64,000 bases of DNA from Mycobacterium szulgai. GTDB taxonomy: Bacteria > Actinomycetota > Actinomycetes > Mycobacteriales > Mycobacteriaceae. The notes under the pieces are model-generated. The model did not search any database. It had not been told where the DNA came from and saw nothing but the letters and a program-made list of their open reading frames with translations. The translations under genes were made by a program, and so were the position numbers. Positions 33,222 to 41,743 of the stretch are shown piece by piece. The stretch lies in contig NZ_LQPW01000176.1 in assembly GCF_002116635.1 (NCBI RefSeq), positions 101,766-165,765 on the forward strand. Reading direction: 5' to 3'. Every line of letters starts with the position of its first letter. Position 1 is the stretch's first letter.

Positions 33222-35102
33222 TTGCCGGTGGAATCCAAGCCTCCTACCGCTGTCATCGAGTCGGCCCACGGCAAACACCCGCTACCGCTGGATGACACAA
33301 GGGATTTCGACGATGCCGATCGCGGATTCATAGCGGCCCTGTCCCCGTGTGTCATTACGGCCGCTGACGGCCGGGTGGTGTGGGACAACGACGCATACGC
33401 ATTCCTGGACGGGCCGGCGCCGACATCGGTGCATCCCAGTCTGTGGCGCCAGTCGACACTGGCGGCCAAACAAGGACTTTACGAAGTCGTACCTGGCATC
33501 TACCAGGTCCGCGGATTCGACATCTCCAACATCAGCTTCATCGAGGGCGACACCGGGATTATCGTCATCGATCCGCTGGTGTCCACCGAGGTGGCCGCCG
33601 CGGCGCTGGCGCTGTACCGCACCCACCGCGGCGGTGATCGTCCTGTCGTCGCGGTGATCTACACCCATAGCCATGTCGATCATTTCGGCGGCGTACTGGG
33701 TGTCACCACGCAGGCGGACGTGGATGCCGGAACGGTGGCGGTGCTGGCGCCGGAGGGTTTCACAGCCCATGCCGTGCAGGAGAACGTGTATGCGGGTCCG
33801 GCGATGCTGCGTCGGGCGACCTATATGTACGGTTCGCTGCTCGCCCGCGGACCACAGGAACAGGTGGGCTGCGGGCTTGGCCAGACCCCGTCCACCGGCG
33901 AGGTATCGATCATCGTGCCGACCATCGACATCCGGACGACCGGTGAGACGCACACCATCGACGGCGTGGAAATTGAGTTCCAGATGGCGCCGGGGACCGA
34001 GGCTCCGGCCGAAATGCACTTCTATTTCCCGCAATTCCGCGCGTTGTGCATGGCCGAGAACGCCACGCACAACCTGCACAACCTGCTGACGCTGCGCGGC
34101 GCTCTGGTGCGCGACCCACGGGCTTGGTCGGGCTATCTCACCGAAGCGATCGATGCGTTCGCCGATCGGGCCGAGGTGGTCTTCGCCTCCCACCACTGGC
34201 CGACGTGGGGGAAAGAGCGAATCGTCGAATTCCTTGCGCTGCAGCGAGACCTGTACGCCTATCTGCACGACCAGACGCTGCGATTGCTGAACCAGGGTTA
34301 TACCGGCGTCGAGATCGCCGAAATGTTCCAACTGCCACCGGCATTGGAACGAGCCTGGCATGCCCGCGGTTACTACGGGTCGGTAAGCCACAACGTCAAG
34401 GCGGTCTACCAGCGTTATATGGGATGGTTCGACGGCAACCCGGCTCGGCTGTGGCCGCATCCTCCCGAAGCCCTGGCTCCGCGCTACGTCAAGGCCATCG
34501 GCGGAATCGACCGAGTGGTCGAACTGGCCAAAGCGGCCTTCGATAACGGTGACTTCCGTTGGGCGGCAACATTGCTCGATCATGCGATTTTCACCGACAG
34601 TAGCCACGCTGCAGCACGCGATCTCTACGCCGACACGCTGGAGCAGCTGGGCTACGGTGCCGAAAATGCCACCTGGCGCAACTTCTTCGTGAGCGGTGCT
34701 CGGGAATTGCGCGTGGGCAACTTCGGTACTGCGGGTCAAATCACTTCGCCGACAATGCTTTCCCAGCTGACTCCGGAGCAGATATTCGACAGTATCGCGA
34801 TTCGGGTCAACGGACCGCGCAGCTGGGACCTCGACATCGCCGTCGACATCACGTTTGCCGATGTGGCGACGAACTATCGGCTCACGCTGCACAATGGTGT
34901 GCTGGTGCATCGCAAGGTAGCCGCCGATCCGGCCACCGCGGCCGTTACGGTAAAGTTGGCCAACAGTTTTCGGCTGCTGATGGCGGCCGGCGGCGATTTC
35001 ACTTCGCCGGGGCTCGAACTGTCAGGGGACTCCGCAGCGTTGGCGTCACTGCTGGGCGCTCTGGATGAGCCGGACCCCAGCTTCAACATCGTCACGCCGT
35101 AG
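33222..35102 (+). CDS. Metallo-beta-lactamase-fold alkylsulfatase (Rv3762c)
   Basis: This 626-residue member of the SdsA1/alkylsulfatase family has the binuclear-zinc motif T-His149-S-His151-V-Asp153-His154-F. Further ligands probably lie in AENATHNLHN and FASHHWPTWG. The central dimerisation helices follow, and a C-terminal SCP2-like domain starts at about residue 510 (LTPEQIFDSIAIRVNGP). It would hydrolyse medium-chain alkyl sulfates to alcohols. The TTG start gives MPVESKPPTA; a GTG two codons later is an alternative. There is no secretion signal. Confidence 0.9.
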   Translation: MPVESKPPTAVIESAHGKHPLPLDDTRDFDDADRGFIAALSPCVITAADGRVVWDNDAYAFLDGPAPTSVHPSLWRQSTLAAKQGLYEVVPGIYQVRGFDISNISFIEGDTGIIVIDPLVSTEVAAAALALYRTHRGGDRPVVAVIYTHSHVDHFGGVLGVTTQADVDAGTVAVLAPEGFTAHAVQENVYAGPAMLRRATYMYGSLLARGPQEQVGCGLGQTPSTGEVSIIVPTIDIRTTGETHTIDGVEIEFQMAPGTEAPAEMHFYFPQFRALCMAENATHNLHNLLTLRGALVRDPRAWSGYLTEAIDAFADRAEVVFASHHWPTWGKERIVEFLALQRDLYAYLHDQTLRLLNQGYTGVEIAEMFQLPPALERAWHARGYYGSVSHNVKAVYQRYMGWFDGNPARLWPHPPEALAPRYVKAIGGIDRVVELAKAAFDNGDFRWAATLLDHAIFTDSSHAAARDLYADTLEQLGYGAENATWRNFFVSGARELRVGNFGTAGQITSPTMLSQLTPEQIFDSIAIRVNGPRSWDLDIAVDITFADVATNYRLTLHNGVLVHRKVAADPATAAVTVKLANSFRLLMAAGGDFTSPGLELSGDSAALASLLGALDEPDPSFNIVTP

Positions 35103-35108
35103 GGGCGT

Positions 35109-36239
35109 TCAACTTAAAAGCCGGGCGATCTCGATGTAGACCGGAATCCCGAGTGTGACGTTATAAGGAAAGGTCAAACCCAGCGACGCCGCCAACGGCA
35201 ACGTTGGGCTCGCTTCGGGAATTGCCAACCGCTGCACGGCCGGTACGGCGATGTAGGAAGCCGCTGCGCACAAGATCGCGAAAAGGACGTAAGTGCCCGG
35301 CTTGAGGTGGGTAGCGGTGACGATAGCGAAGATGTGGGCGGCGGCGATCCCAAGCGTGGCAAAGAGGTTCGGCGCCAGCAGGCCGAAGAGGACGAAGCCG
35401 CGGCCCGCCGTGCGGAGGTCCTTCAACTTGCTGGCCGCAGTCATTCCCATGTCCAGCAGGTACAAACACAGCGCACCATGGAATGCCGACACGAAGAAGG
35501 AGTCGTCGTCGTGTACTGCCTGGGCGCCTTGCAGTCCACTGATGACGCCAATGATGATTCCGCCGAAAAGCAGTCCAAGCCCAGGGTTTAGGAATACCTC
35601 GCCGAAGAGCTCACGGGTGAGAACGCGCGGCTTGCCGCGCCGGCGCCGCGTCGGGTTCGGATCAAACGGCGGTTGCGTGGCCGCGCCGGGGCCGGCCTCC
35701 ACCGGTGCGGTGTAACCGGGCTCGTCGGGCATCAGGCCCGTCGCGTCCATCCCGTTGCGTCGCAATCGGCCCACCAAGTACAGAGCGACCAGGCAGCCCG
35801 GAACCTCCATCACGGCCAGCATGACCGGCATGTAGGCGTCGTATGCCATACCGATGGTGCCCAGGACGCCCATGGCGGTCGCAAAACTGCCCGCGCCGTC
35901 CGAGGCGTAATAACTTGCCACCGTGGCTTTGTCGACGCGGCGCATGGTGGTCATTCGGTTGAGCAGGAAATAGGCGACCGCGCCGTTGACAAAGTTCCAG
36001 ACGAAACCCGCGGCCACGAATTCGGCGATGTTGTCGATTTGCCATGGATCGACTTGAGCCAGTGCCTCGCCCCCGCGCCAGCCGATGGCCAGCAGTAGGT
36101 ACATGGTCAGACCTTGGTAGATCACGGCGGGGAATTCGAACCGGACCCTCAGGACCGCCATCAGGAATCCGAGGTAGAAGAACAGCAACAGCGGCTTGAA
36201 GAGGTTGTGGGCGAAGTTCTGCCAGAGTTCGTGCAGCAT
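35109..36239 (-). CDS. SbtA-like sodium-dependent bicarbonate transporter family permease
   Basis: This 376-residue polytopic protein has an inverted-repeat layout like SbtA (PF05982). The first half has VASYYASDGAGSFATAMG and MPVMLAVMEVPGCLVALYLV. A central cytosolic loop (residues about 165-215, rich in Pro and Arg) follows. The second half has FHGALCLYLLDMGMTAASKL and ends ASYIAVPAVQRLAIPEASPTL. SbtA proteins import bicarbonate with sodium in cyanobacteria. The mycobacterial substrate is unproven and no SbtB-like PII partner is adjacent. It lies 43 bp after the quinone reductase on the same strand and may be the last gene of that operon. Confidence 0.72.
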   Translation of the reverse strand: MLHELWQNFAHNLFKPLLLFFYLGFLMAVLRVRFEFPAVIYQGLTMYLLLAIGWRGGEALAQVDPWQIDNIAEFVAAGFVWNFVNGAVAYFLLNRMTTMRRVDKATVASYYASDGAGSFATAMGVLGTIGMAYDAYMPVMLAVMEVPGCLVALYLVGRLRRNGMDATGLMPDEPGYTAPVEAGPGAATQPPFDPNPTRRRRGKPRVLTRELFGEVFLNPGLGLLFGGIIIGVISGLQGAQAVHDDDSFFVSAFHGALCLYLLDMGMTAASKLKDLRTAGRGFVLFGLLAPNLFATLGIAAAHIFAIVTATHLKPGTYVLFAILCAAASYIAVPAVQRLAIPEASPTLPLAASLGLTFPYNVTLGIPVYIEIARLLS

Positions 36240-36282
36240 CGACCCTCTCCTTGGACTCTGAGGGAGAGTACCTGCCGCGGCG

Positions 36283-37251
36283 TCAGGGCACGTCGATGAC
36301 GACCTTGCCCAGCACTTTGCGGTCGGCTACGTGCCGCAGCGCCGCCGGGGTTTCGGCCAACGGGAAACGCGCACCGATGTAGGGCCGGACCAGGCCGGTG
36401 GCGAACATCTGCGCCAGCTCCGCCTGGTCGCGTTTGGCCTGATCAGGGTAGTCACTCATGAAGGTGCGGATCTCCATGCCGCGGATGGTGAGGTCCTTGA
36501 GCAGAACGAGGTTGAGCGGGATGGCCGGTATGGTGCCGGCGGCGTATCCCAGTGTGACGAACGTTCCGCCGCGCGCCAGACCGCGCAGCGCCGGCTCGGA
36601 ATACGCGCCCCCGACGGGGTCGAGGACCACCCGGGCACTGTCGCCGGTGAGCTCACGGATGCGCGATTTCAGGTCTTCGGAGTCGTAGTCGACGACGGCA
36701 GCCGCGCCCCGCCGGCGGCACAGGTCGAGCTTTTCCGGGCTGGAGGCCGCGGCCAGGACGCGGGCCTGCATGGCCACGCCCAGATCGACGGCGGCCAGCC
36801 CAACACCGCCGGCGGCGCCGAGCACCACCACCCAGTCTCCGGCCGCGACCTGTGCGGTCGAGCGAAGTGCGTGATACGCCGTGCGATAGGTGACGCCGAA
36901 TGCCGCGGCCGAGGCGAAATCGGAGTCTTCGGGGATCAGCATCGCCTGACCGGCTTCCAGCAGCGCCTGCTCGGCGAACGCGCCGAGCGTGGTTCCGGCC
37001 ACCCGTTGACCCGGGCTGAAGGCCGCCCCGTCCCCGGCCGCGATCACTTCGCCGGCGATCTCGTTACCCGGTGTGAACGGCGGCGGGATCTTGACCTGAT
37101 ATTTGCCGGCGATGAACAGCACGTCGGGAAAGTTGACCGCGGCGGCGTGCACCCGTACCAGCAACTGGCCGGCCCCCGGCACCGGTTCGGGAACGTCCAT
37201 CAGCACCAGGTCTTCCGGCGGACCGTAGGCCTGGCAGACGATCGCTCGCAT
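36283..37251 (-). CDS. NADPH:quinone/enoyl reductase, MDR family
   Basis: This 322-residue zinc-independent medium-chain reductase begins MRAIVCQAYGPPEDLVLMDVP. It has VHAAAVNFPDVLFIAGKYQ in the GroES-like domain and the cofactor fingerprint WVVVLGAAGGVGLAAVDLG, followed by AASSPEKLDLCRRRGA. Relatives reduce quinones or alpha,beta-unsaturated acyl-CoA or ketones. The ATG at 37251 overlaps the TGA of the TetR gene by one base (TGATG), which fixes the start. It is distinct from the Rv3777 homologue at 13.4 kb. Confidence 0.87.
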   Translation of the reverse strand: MRAIVCQAYGPPEDLVLMDVPEPVPGAGQLLVRVHAAAVNFPDVLFIAGKYQVKIPPPFTPGNEIAGEVIAAGDGAAFSPGQRVAGTTLGAFAEQALLEAGQAMLIPEDSDFASAAAFGVTYRTAYHALRSTAQVAAGDWVVVLGAAGGVGLAAVDLGVAMQARVLAAASSPEKLDLCRRRGAAAVVDYDSEDLKSRIRELTGDSARVVLDPVGGAYSEPALRGLARGGTFVTLGYAAGTIPAIPLNLVLLKDLTIRGMEIRTFMSDYPDQAKRDQAELAQMFATGLVRPYIGARFPLAETPAALRHVADRKVLGKVVIDVP

Positions 37252-37850
37252 CAACCGACCCCCAGCCCGCGCAGACAGAATTGCACGAGATGGTCGATGT
37301 CTGACTGGCTGGGCTGGTCGGTGGCACCCACATACCGCCGCATGGTCGCGGCGGTACAGCCGAACACGGCTTGGACGTCGCGGTCGACGTCGTCGCTGCC
37401 CAACTCGGTGATCGGCTCGATCAGCAGATCGCGCAGCGGCCCCATCATCTCCTGATCGGCTGCGCGCCAATGCGTTCCGGCCGTCAGCTGTCCGGCCGCC
37501 GCGCGGCTCATGCTGATCAGGTGCGGGTCGGCGACCTGGGCCAAAGTGCCTTCGATCCAGCGGGCGACCTGATCCCGCGGCGCGGTTTCCTTGGCCATCT
37601 GATGCTGCAGGTACGAGACGACGATCGCCACGCCCCGTTCCATGACGGCCAGGATGAGCTCGTCCTTTCCGGCGAAGTACCGGTAGAACGCCTTGTTCGA
37701 CGAGCCGGCCTCGGCGACGATGTCGCTGACCCGGGGTGGCTCGGGTGCCACTCGCTCCATGACCCGCACTGCGGCGGCCAGGATGCGTTCGACTTCCTCG
37801 GTGGCCTCGCGTTGGCGATCGTCGAGTGCGCGCTCGACGGCCGCGGTCAC
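37251..37850 (-). CDS. TetR family transcriptional regulator
   Basis: This 199-residue regulator has an N-terminal helix-turn-helix (ERILAAAVRVMERVA, then RVSDIVAEAGSSNKAFYRYFAGKDELILAVMERG) and a ligand-binding C-terminal domain. The GTG at 37850 follows the acyl-CoA dehydrogenase stop by one base. It is embedded in the operon rather than divergent from it. Its natural operator candidates are the two dyads at 40956-40987 at the head of the same operon, suggesting feedback control by an acyl-CoA-type ligand. Confidence 0.87.
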   Translation of the reverse strand: MTAAVERALDDRQREATEEVERILAAAVRVMERVAPEPPRVSDIVAEAGSSNKAFYRYFAGKDELILAVMERGVAIVVSYLQHQMAKETAPRDQVARWIEGTLAQVADPHLISMSRAAAGQLTAGTHWRAADQEMMGPLRDLLIEPITELGSDDVDRDVQAVFGCTAATMRRYVGATDQPSQSDIDHLVQFCLRGLGVG

Positions 37851-37851
37851 C

Positions 37852-39135
37852 CTACTGGTCAACGAGCTCACCGTATTTGGCGCGGGCGGCCTGCCGCCGG
37901 ACGCTGAGCATCTCACTCGGCCATTCGGCGTGCTCGGGTTCGTAATCCTTGAGCAGCATCCGGGCCAGGTTGACCTTGTGTGCCTCGGTCGGCCCGTCGG
38001 CCAGCCCGAGCGCAATCCCGCCGAGCAGCACATTGACCAGCGGCAGCTGATCGGTGAGGCCGAGTGCGCCGTGCACTTGAATTGCGCGCAGCGCAATGGA
38101 TTTGAGCACCTGAGACGCGAGGATCTTGCAGGCGCCGATCTCGGCCCGGGCGGCGCGCTCGTCGCCGCTTTCGATCAGCCAGGCGGCGTGCAGCACGGTC
38201 AGCCGGAACGGTATCAACTCGGTGTAGGAGTCGGCGACGAACTCTTGTACCAACTGCTTGTCGGCCAGTGAACTGCCTTGGGTGAACCGGCTTTTCGCGC
38301 GCCGGGACATCATCTCGACGGCGCGCTGCGCCATGCCGATGGAACGCATTGCGTGATGCAGCCGGCCGCCGGCCAGCCTGGTCTGCAGGATAAGGAAGCC
38401 CTGACCCGCCTCACCAAGCAATGCGTCCGGGCCCACCCGCACCCCGTCATAGCGCACCAGGGAATGGCCCGGTTCGCGCGGGTCGGCTCCGACCAGGTGG
38501 TAGTTCTCCTCGACGGTCAGGCCCTCGGTTCCGGCCGGAATCAGGAACGTCGAGGCGCCGCGATGGACCGGTACGTTGGGATCGGTGACGGCGACGACGA
38601 TGAAGAAGGATGCGACGGAGGCGTTGGAGGAGAAGAACTTACGTCCGGTGATCACCCAATCATCACCGTCGCGAACCGCACTGGTCTTGAAAACCCTGGG
38701 GTCGGCGCCGCCCTGCGGCTCAGTCATCGAAAAGCAGGAGAAGATCTCTCCGGACAGCAACCCGTCGAGGTAGCGGTCCTTTTGTTCCTGGGTCCCGAAG
38801 CGGGCCAGGATCTCTGCGTTGCCGGTGTCGGGGGCCTGTGTTCCGAACACGATCGGCGCCCACGGGCTGCGGCCCAGGATCTCGTTGATCAAGGTCAGCT
38901 TGACCGCGCCAAAACCCTGCCCACCCAGCTCGGGGCCCAGATGCGGCGCCCATAAGCCCTGGTCTCTAACCTGCTGTTTAAGCGGATCCACGATGCGGCG
39001 GCGCTCGTCGTTCAGCGGCAAAAACTCGCAACCCGGGAACAAGACCTCGAGCGGTTCTACCTCCTCACGCACGAACTCGCGGACCCAGGCGAGCTTCTTT
39101 TCGAACTCCGGTTCGGTGGAAAAGTCCCAAGACAT
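37852..39135 (-). CDS. Acyl-CoA dehydrogenase, ACAD10/11-like
   Basis: This 427-residue flavoprotein has the N-terminal helical domain, the FAD/substrate motif FSMTEPQGGADP, WVITGRKFFSSNA, and the C-terminal GLADGPTEAHKVNLARMLL. That last segment is similar to the ACAD10/11 branch. The ATG at 39135 (MSWDFSTEPEFEKKL) is chosen because AGGAG lies 7 bp upstream. The ATG two codons earlier leaves only one base after that site. It sits between the SDR and TetR genes and, with the APH-fold kinase two genes upstream, recalls the split ACAD10/11 or LvaA/LvaC pair. Confidence 0.87.
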   Translation of the reverse strand: MSWDFSTEPEFEKKLAWVREFVREEVEPLEVLFPGCEFLPLNDERRRIVDPLKQQVRDQGLWAPHLGPELGGQGFGAVKLTLINEILGRSPWAPIVFGTQAPDTGNAEILARFGTQEQKDRYLDGLLSGEIFSCFSMTEPQGGADPRVFKTSAVRDGDDWVITGRKFFSSNASVASFFIVVAVTDPNVPVHRGASTFLIPAGTEGLTVEENYHLVGADPREPGHSLVRYDGVRVGPDALLGEAGQGFLILQTRLAGGRLHHAMRSIGMAQRAVEMMSRRAKSRFTQGSSLADKQLVQEFVADSYTELIPFRLTVLHAAWLIESGDERAARAEIGACKILASQVLKSIALRAIQVHGALGLTDQLPLVNVLLGGIALGLADGPTEAHKVNLARMLLKDYEPEHAEWPSEMLSVRRQAARAKYGELVDQ

Positions 39136-39154
39136 TCGCATACTCCTGTTCTGG

Positions 39155-39919
39155 TCAGGGAATACCGCCGTCGGCCCGCAAGATCGAGCCAGTGGTGAAG
39201 CTGGAGGCATCAGACGCCAGAAATAGTGCGGCGCCGACGATTTCGCGCGGGTCGCCGGCGCGCTGCAGTGACAGGTGACCGAACCTGTTGGTCTTGTCCT
39301 GGTCGAGCCCCCATGCCTTGCTGACATCGGTCAGGTACGGCCCGGCCATCAGTGTGTTGACCCGTACGGTCGGTCCGAATGCGCGGGCCAGGCCTTCGGT
39401 CATCGCGTTGAGCCCGGCCTTGGCCGCCGCATAGGGAATGATGTCCGCACCCGGACGCAGCGACCCGGTGGAGCTCACATTGATGATGGAGCCACGACCG
39501 GCGGCTACCATCCGCTCCCCGACCAATGCCGAAAGCCGAAACGGCCCTTTGAGATTGAGGTTGACCACGGCGTCGAAGAGTTTTTCGGTGACGTTGCTCA
39601 GCTTGTCGTACAACGGTGACATGCCCGCGTTGTTGATCAACGTATCGACCTTGCCGAACCGGTCGTAGGTCGCGTCCGCCAACCCTTCGAGCTGATCCCA
39701 GCGGCCCACGTGCACTTGATAAGCCATGGCGGCGCGGCCGGTCTGCGCCTCGATCTCCTTGGCGACGGCCACACAGTTGTCCATGTTGCGGCTGGCGATC
39801 ACCACGTCGGCGCCGCAGCGGGCGGCCGCGAACGCCATCTCGCGGCCCAGCCCGCGGCTGCCCCCGGTGATCAGCACGACGCGGTCGGTCAAATCGAAAA
39901 GGTCATCGGCATAACCCAT
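39155..39919 (-). CDS. Short-chain dehydrogenase/reductase
   Basis: This 254-residue classical SDR has the nucleotide motif TGGSRGLG at residues 18-25, NNAG at 96-99, catalytic Ser150 (INVSSTG), Tyr163 and Lys167 (YAAAK), and the C-terminal SGS-like TTGSILRADGG. It probably interconverts a hydroxyacyl- and oxoacyl-CoA. It begins one base after the phosphotransferase stop and ends 19 bp before the acyl-CoA dehydrogenase start. Confidence 0.9.
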   Translation of the reverse strand: MGYADDLFDLTDRVVLITGGSRGLGREMAFAAARCGADVVIASRNMDNCVAVAKEIEAQTGRAAMAYQVHVGRWDQLEGLADATYDRFGKVDTLINNAGMSPLYDKLSNVTEKLFDAVVNLNLKGPFRLSALVGERMVAAGRGSIINVSSTGSLRPGADIIPYAAAKAGLNAMTEGLARAFGPTVRVNTLMAGPYLTDVSKAWGLDQDKTNRFGHLSLQRAGDPREIVGAALFLASDASSFTTGSILRADGGIP

Positions 39920-39920
39920 T

Positions 39921-40943
39921 TCAGCGAACCTTACTGGGAAGGGAGCGAGCTAGTTCGGCCGCGGTGGCGATCAACTGCAGGATCATCGGCCCGAACGCGC
40001 CGGTGATCTTCGGGTCCACTTTTCCGGTGCGAACCCCTGCCGCATATGTCTTTTCCAGCACAATGCCCAGTTTCCAGTTCGCCAGCACCAGGTAGTAGTC
40101 GATGTTCTCAGTCGACAGCCCACTGACCGTCTCATAGTGGTCGAGAAGCTCACTGCGCGCCGGCATGCCCCGCATGTCCAGATAGAACCCCTCGGCGCGC
40201 GGCTCTTCGCCGTCGTAGCCCAACAGTGCCCACGCCAGATCCAGCAGCGGATCACCGACCGTGGTCATCTCCCAGTCCACGATCGCGGCCAGCCGGGCCG
40301 GCGCCGCGTGAGCGAACATCACGTTGGCGAACTGATAGTCGCCGTGCATGATGCCCGGCCGGTAGTGGGCAGGCCGATTGCGGCGTAGCCAATCGGCGGC
40401 ATCGTCGAGCCCGGGCAACTCGCGCACCTGATAGGCCTGGAGAAACTTCAGCCAGCGATCAACCTGCCGCTCGTGGAACCCGTCGGGACGGCCGAAGCCG
40501 TCAAGACCCTGCGCACGCCAGTCCACCCGGCCCAACAGGGCGGCGCCCTCGACGAGCTGGAACGCCAGCTCGCGCCGGGCTGCCAGGTCGGTGTCGAACG
40601 GCGCGCGCCACCCGCCGTCCATCGGGCTCCAGCCGTCGATCGCCTGCATCACGTAGAACGGCATGCCCAGCACCGAACCGGTCTCGTCGGCCGCGATCAG
40701 CTCGGCGTGGGGGACATCGGTACCCGACAAGGCCCGTACCAGCCGGATCTCGCGCAGCAATCCATCGATCCGGGCCGCGTCGGCGCGGGGGCCCGGCATG
40801 CGCAGCACCATCCGGTGAGCGCCCCGCTGGATCAGGTACAGGGTGTTTTGCGAGCCGCCGCCGAGTTCGGTAAGAACCGGCTCTTCGCCTTCGCCGGACG
40901 CACCTTCGGTGTCGAGCCAGCGGCCAAGAACGCCTGAATCCAT
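39921..40943 (-). CDS. APH-fold phosphotransferase, LvaA/ACAD10-11 kinase-like
   Basis: This 340-residue kinase-fold protein has the nucleotide loop LGGGSQNTLYLIQRG, the catalytic loop GIMHGDYQFANVMF and the metal site AAIVDWEMTTVGDPLLDLAW. The ATG at 40943 (MDSGVLGRWLDTEG) is preferred. An upstream ATG would run back through the dyads at 40956-40987. It is the first gene of the inserted operon. By analogy with LvaA and the ACAD10/11 kinase domains it may phosphorylate a 4-hydroxyacyl-CoA for the downstream dehydrogenase. Confidence 0.87.
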   Translation of the reverse strand: MDSGVLGRWLDTEGASGEGEEPVLTELGGGSQNTLYLIQRGAHRMVLRMPGPRADAARIDGLLREIRLVRALSGTDVPHAELIAADETGSVLGMPFYVMQAIDGWSPMDGGWRAPFDTDLAARRELAFQLVEGAALLGRVDWRAQGLDGFGRPDGFHERQVDRWLKFLQAYQVRELPGLDDAADWLRRNRPAHYRPGIMHGDYQFANVMFAHAAPARLAAIVDWEMTTVGDPLLDLAWALLGYDGEEPRAEGFYLDMRGMPARSELLDHYETVSGLSTENIDYYLVLANWKLGIVLEKTYAAGVRTGKVDPKITGAFGPMILQLIATAAELARSLPSKVR

Positions 40944-40955
40944 TGCGTAATGACA

Positions 40956-40987
40956 CCCCACTCTCTGTGGGGAGAATAGCATTCTCC
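40956..40987. promoter_or_regulatory. Two overlapping dyads, likely TetR operator region
   Basis: CCCCAC-N5-GTGGGG (40956-40972) and GGAGAAT-AGC-ATTCTCC (40971-40987) are both perfect inverted repeats of 17 bp, overlapping by two bases. They lie 13 bp upstream of the phosphotransferase start and 45 bp upstream of the divergent phosphatase, so one protein could control both directions. The operon's own TetR is the obvious candidate. Confidence 0.7.
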
Positions 40988-41031
40988 GCTAGCGTGGGAA
41001 GCCCGCGAAACCGACATGGAAGGCTTGGTCC

Positions 41032-41637
41032 ATGCAGTTGCTTCTGGTCCGGCATGCGTTGCCGCTGCGTAGCGACCATGGTGAGGGCTCCGATCCGGAC
41101 CTGTCCGAGGATGGACTTGCGCAGGTCGCACGCCTGCCCGAGGCGCTGGCCCGGTTTCCGATCTCGCGGGTGGTCAGCAGCCCGCAACGGCGCGCCATTC
41201 AGACCGCCGAACCTGTCGCGGCGGGCCGCGGGCTGTCCGTCGATGTCGATGAGCGGTTCGCCGAGTACGACCGCAACCTGCCCGCCTACATCCCTGTCGA
41301 GCAGATCCGGAACGAGTTCCCCGAGGAGTGGGCGCGCATGGCCCAGGGGCACCTGCCCAGCGCGGTCGACGAAGACGCGTTTCGGGCGCGGGTTCGCGCG
41401 GCGGTCGACGACGTGGTCGCCGCGGCCGATCCCGACGACACGGTTGCGGCGTTCAGCCACGGTGGGGTGATCAACGTGGTGCTGCACGAAATTCTAGGGA
41501 CCGCGCGGCTGCTGTCGTTTCCCATCGACTACGCATCGGTGACGCGGCTGTTGTTCTCCCGAAGCGGGCAGGCGACAGTGGCGACGGTGAACTTCACCGA
41601 ACACGTGTGGGACCTGCTGCCGAGAAATCAGCGGTAA
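41032..41637 (+). CDS. Histidine phosphatase superfamily protein
   Basis: This 201-residue phosphoglycerate mutase-like phosphatase has the phospho-acceptor His8 in LLLVRHALPL, the phosphate-binding arginine in VVSSPQRRAIQTA, the acid region FAEYDRNLPAY, and the second histidine in AAFSHGGVIN. The substrate is unknown. It is transcribed away from the phosphotransferase operon, shares its control region, and lies upstream of the Rv3761c homologue with a 106 bp gap. Confidence 0.88.
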   Translation: MQLLLVRHALPLRSDHGEGSDPDLSEDGLAQVARLPEALARFPISRVVSSPQRRAIQTAEPVAAGRGLSVDVDERFAEYDRNLPAYIPVEQIRNEFPEEWARMAQGHLPSAVDEDAFRARVRAAVDDVVAAADPDDTVAAFSHGGVINVVLHEILGTARLLSFPIDYASVTRLLFSRSGQATVATVNFTEHVWDLLPRNQR

Positions 41638-41743
41638 CGCGGAGTCGGCTGGTGCGACAGCCGCTACCAATGTGACACAACCGCACCTGCCCCTTTGCGC
41701 GCCTGAAGCGCTGGTAGAAAGTCGGCGGTGGTAAACAAGTTCG

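Noticed and set aside
33282..34910. Long open frame of 542 codons antisense to the alkylsulfatase
   Set aside because: It mirrors a clearly conserved enzyme gene and is His/Arg/Val-rich with no domain pattern. It arises from the GC-rich codon bias.
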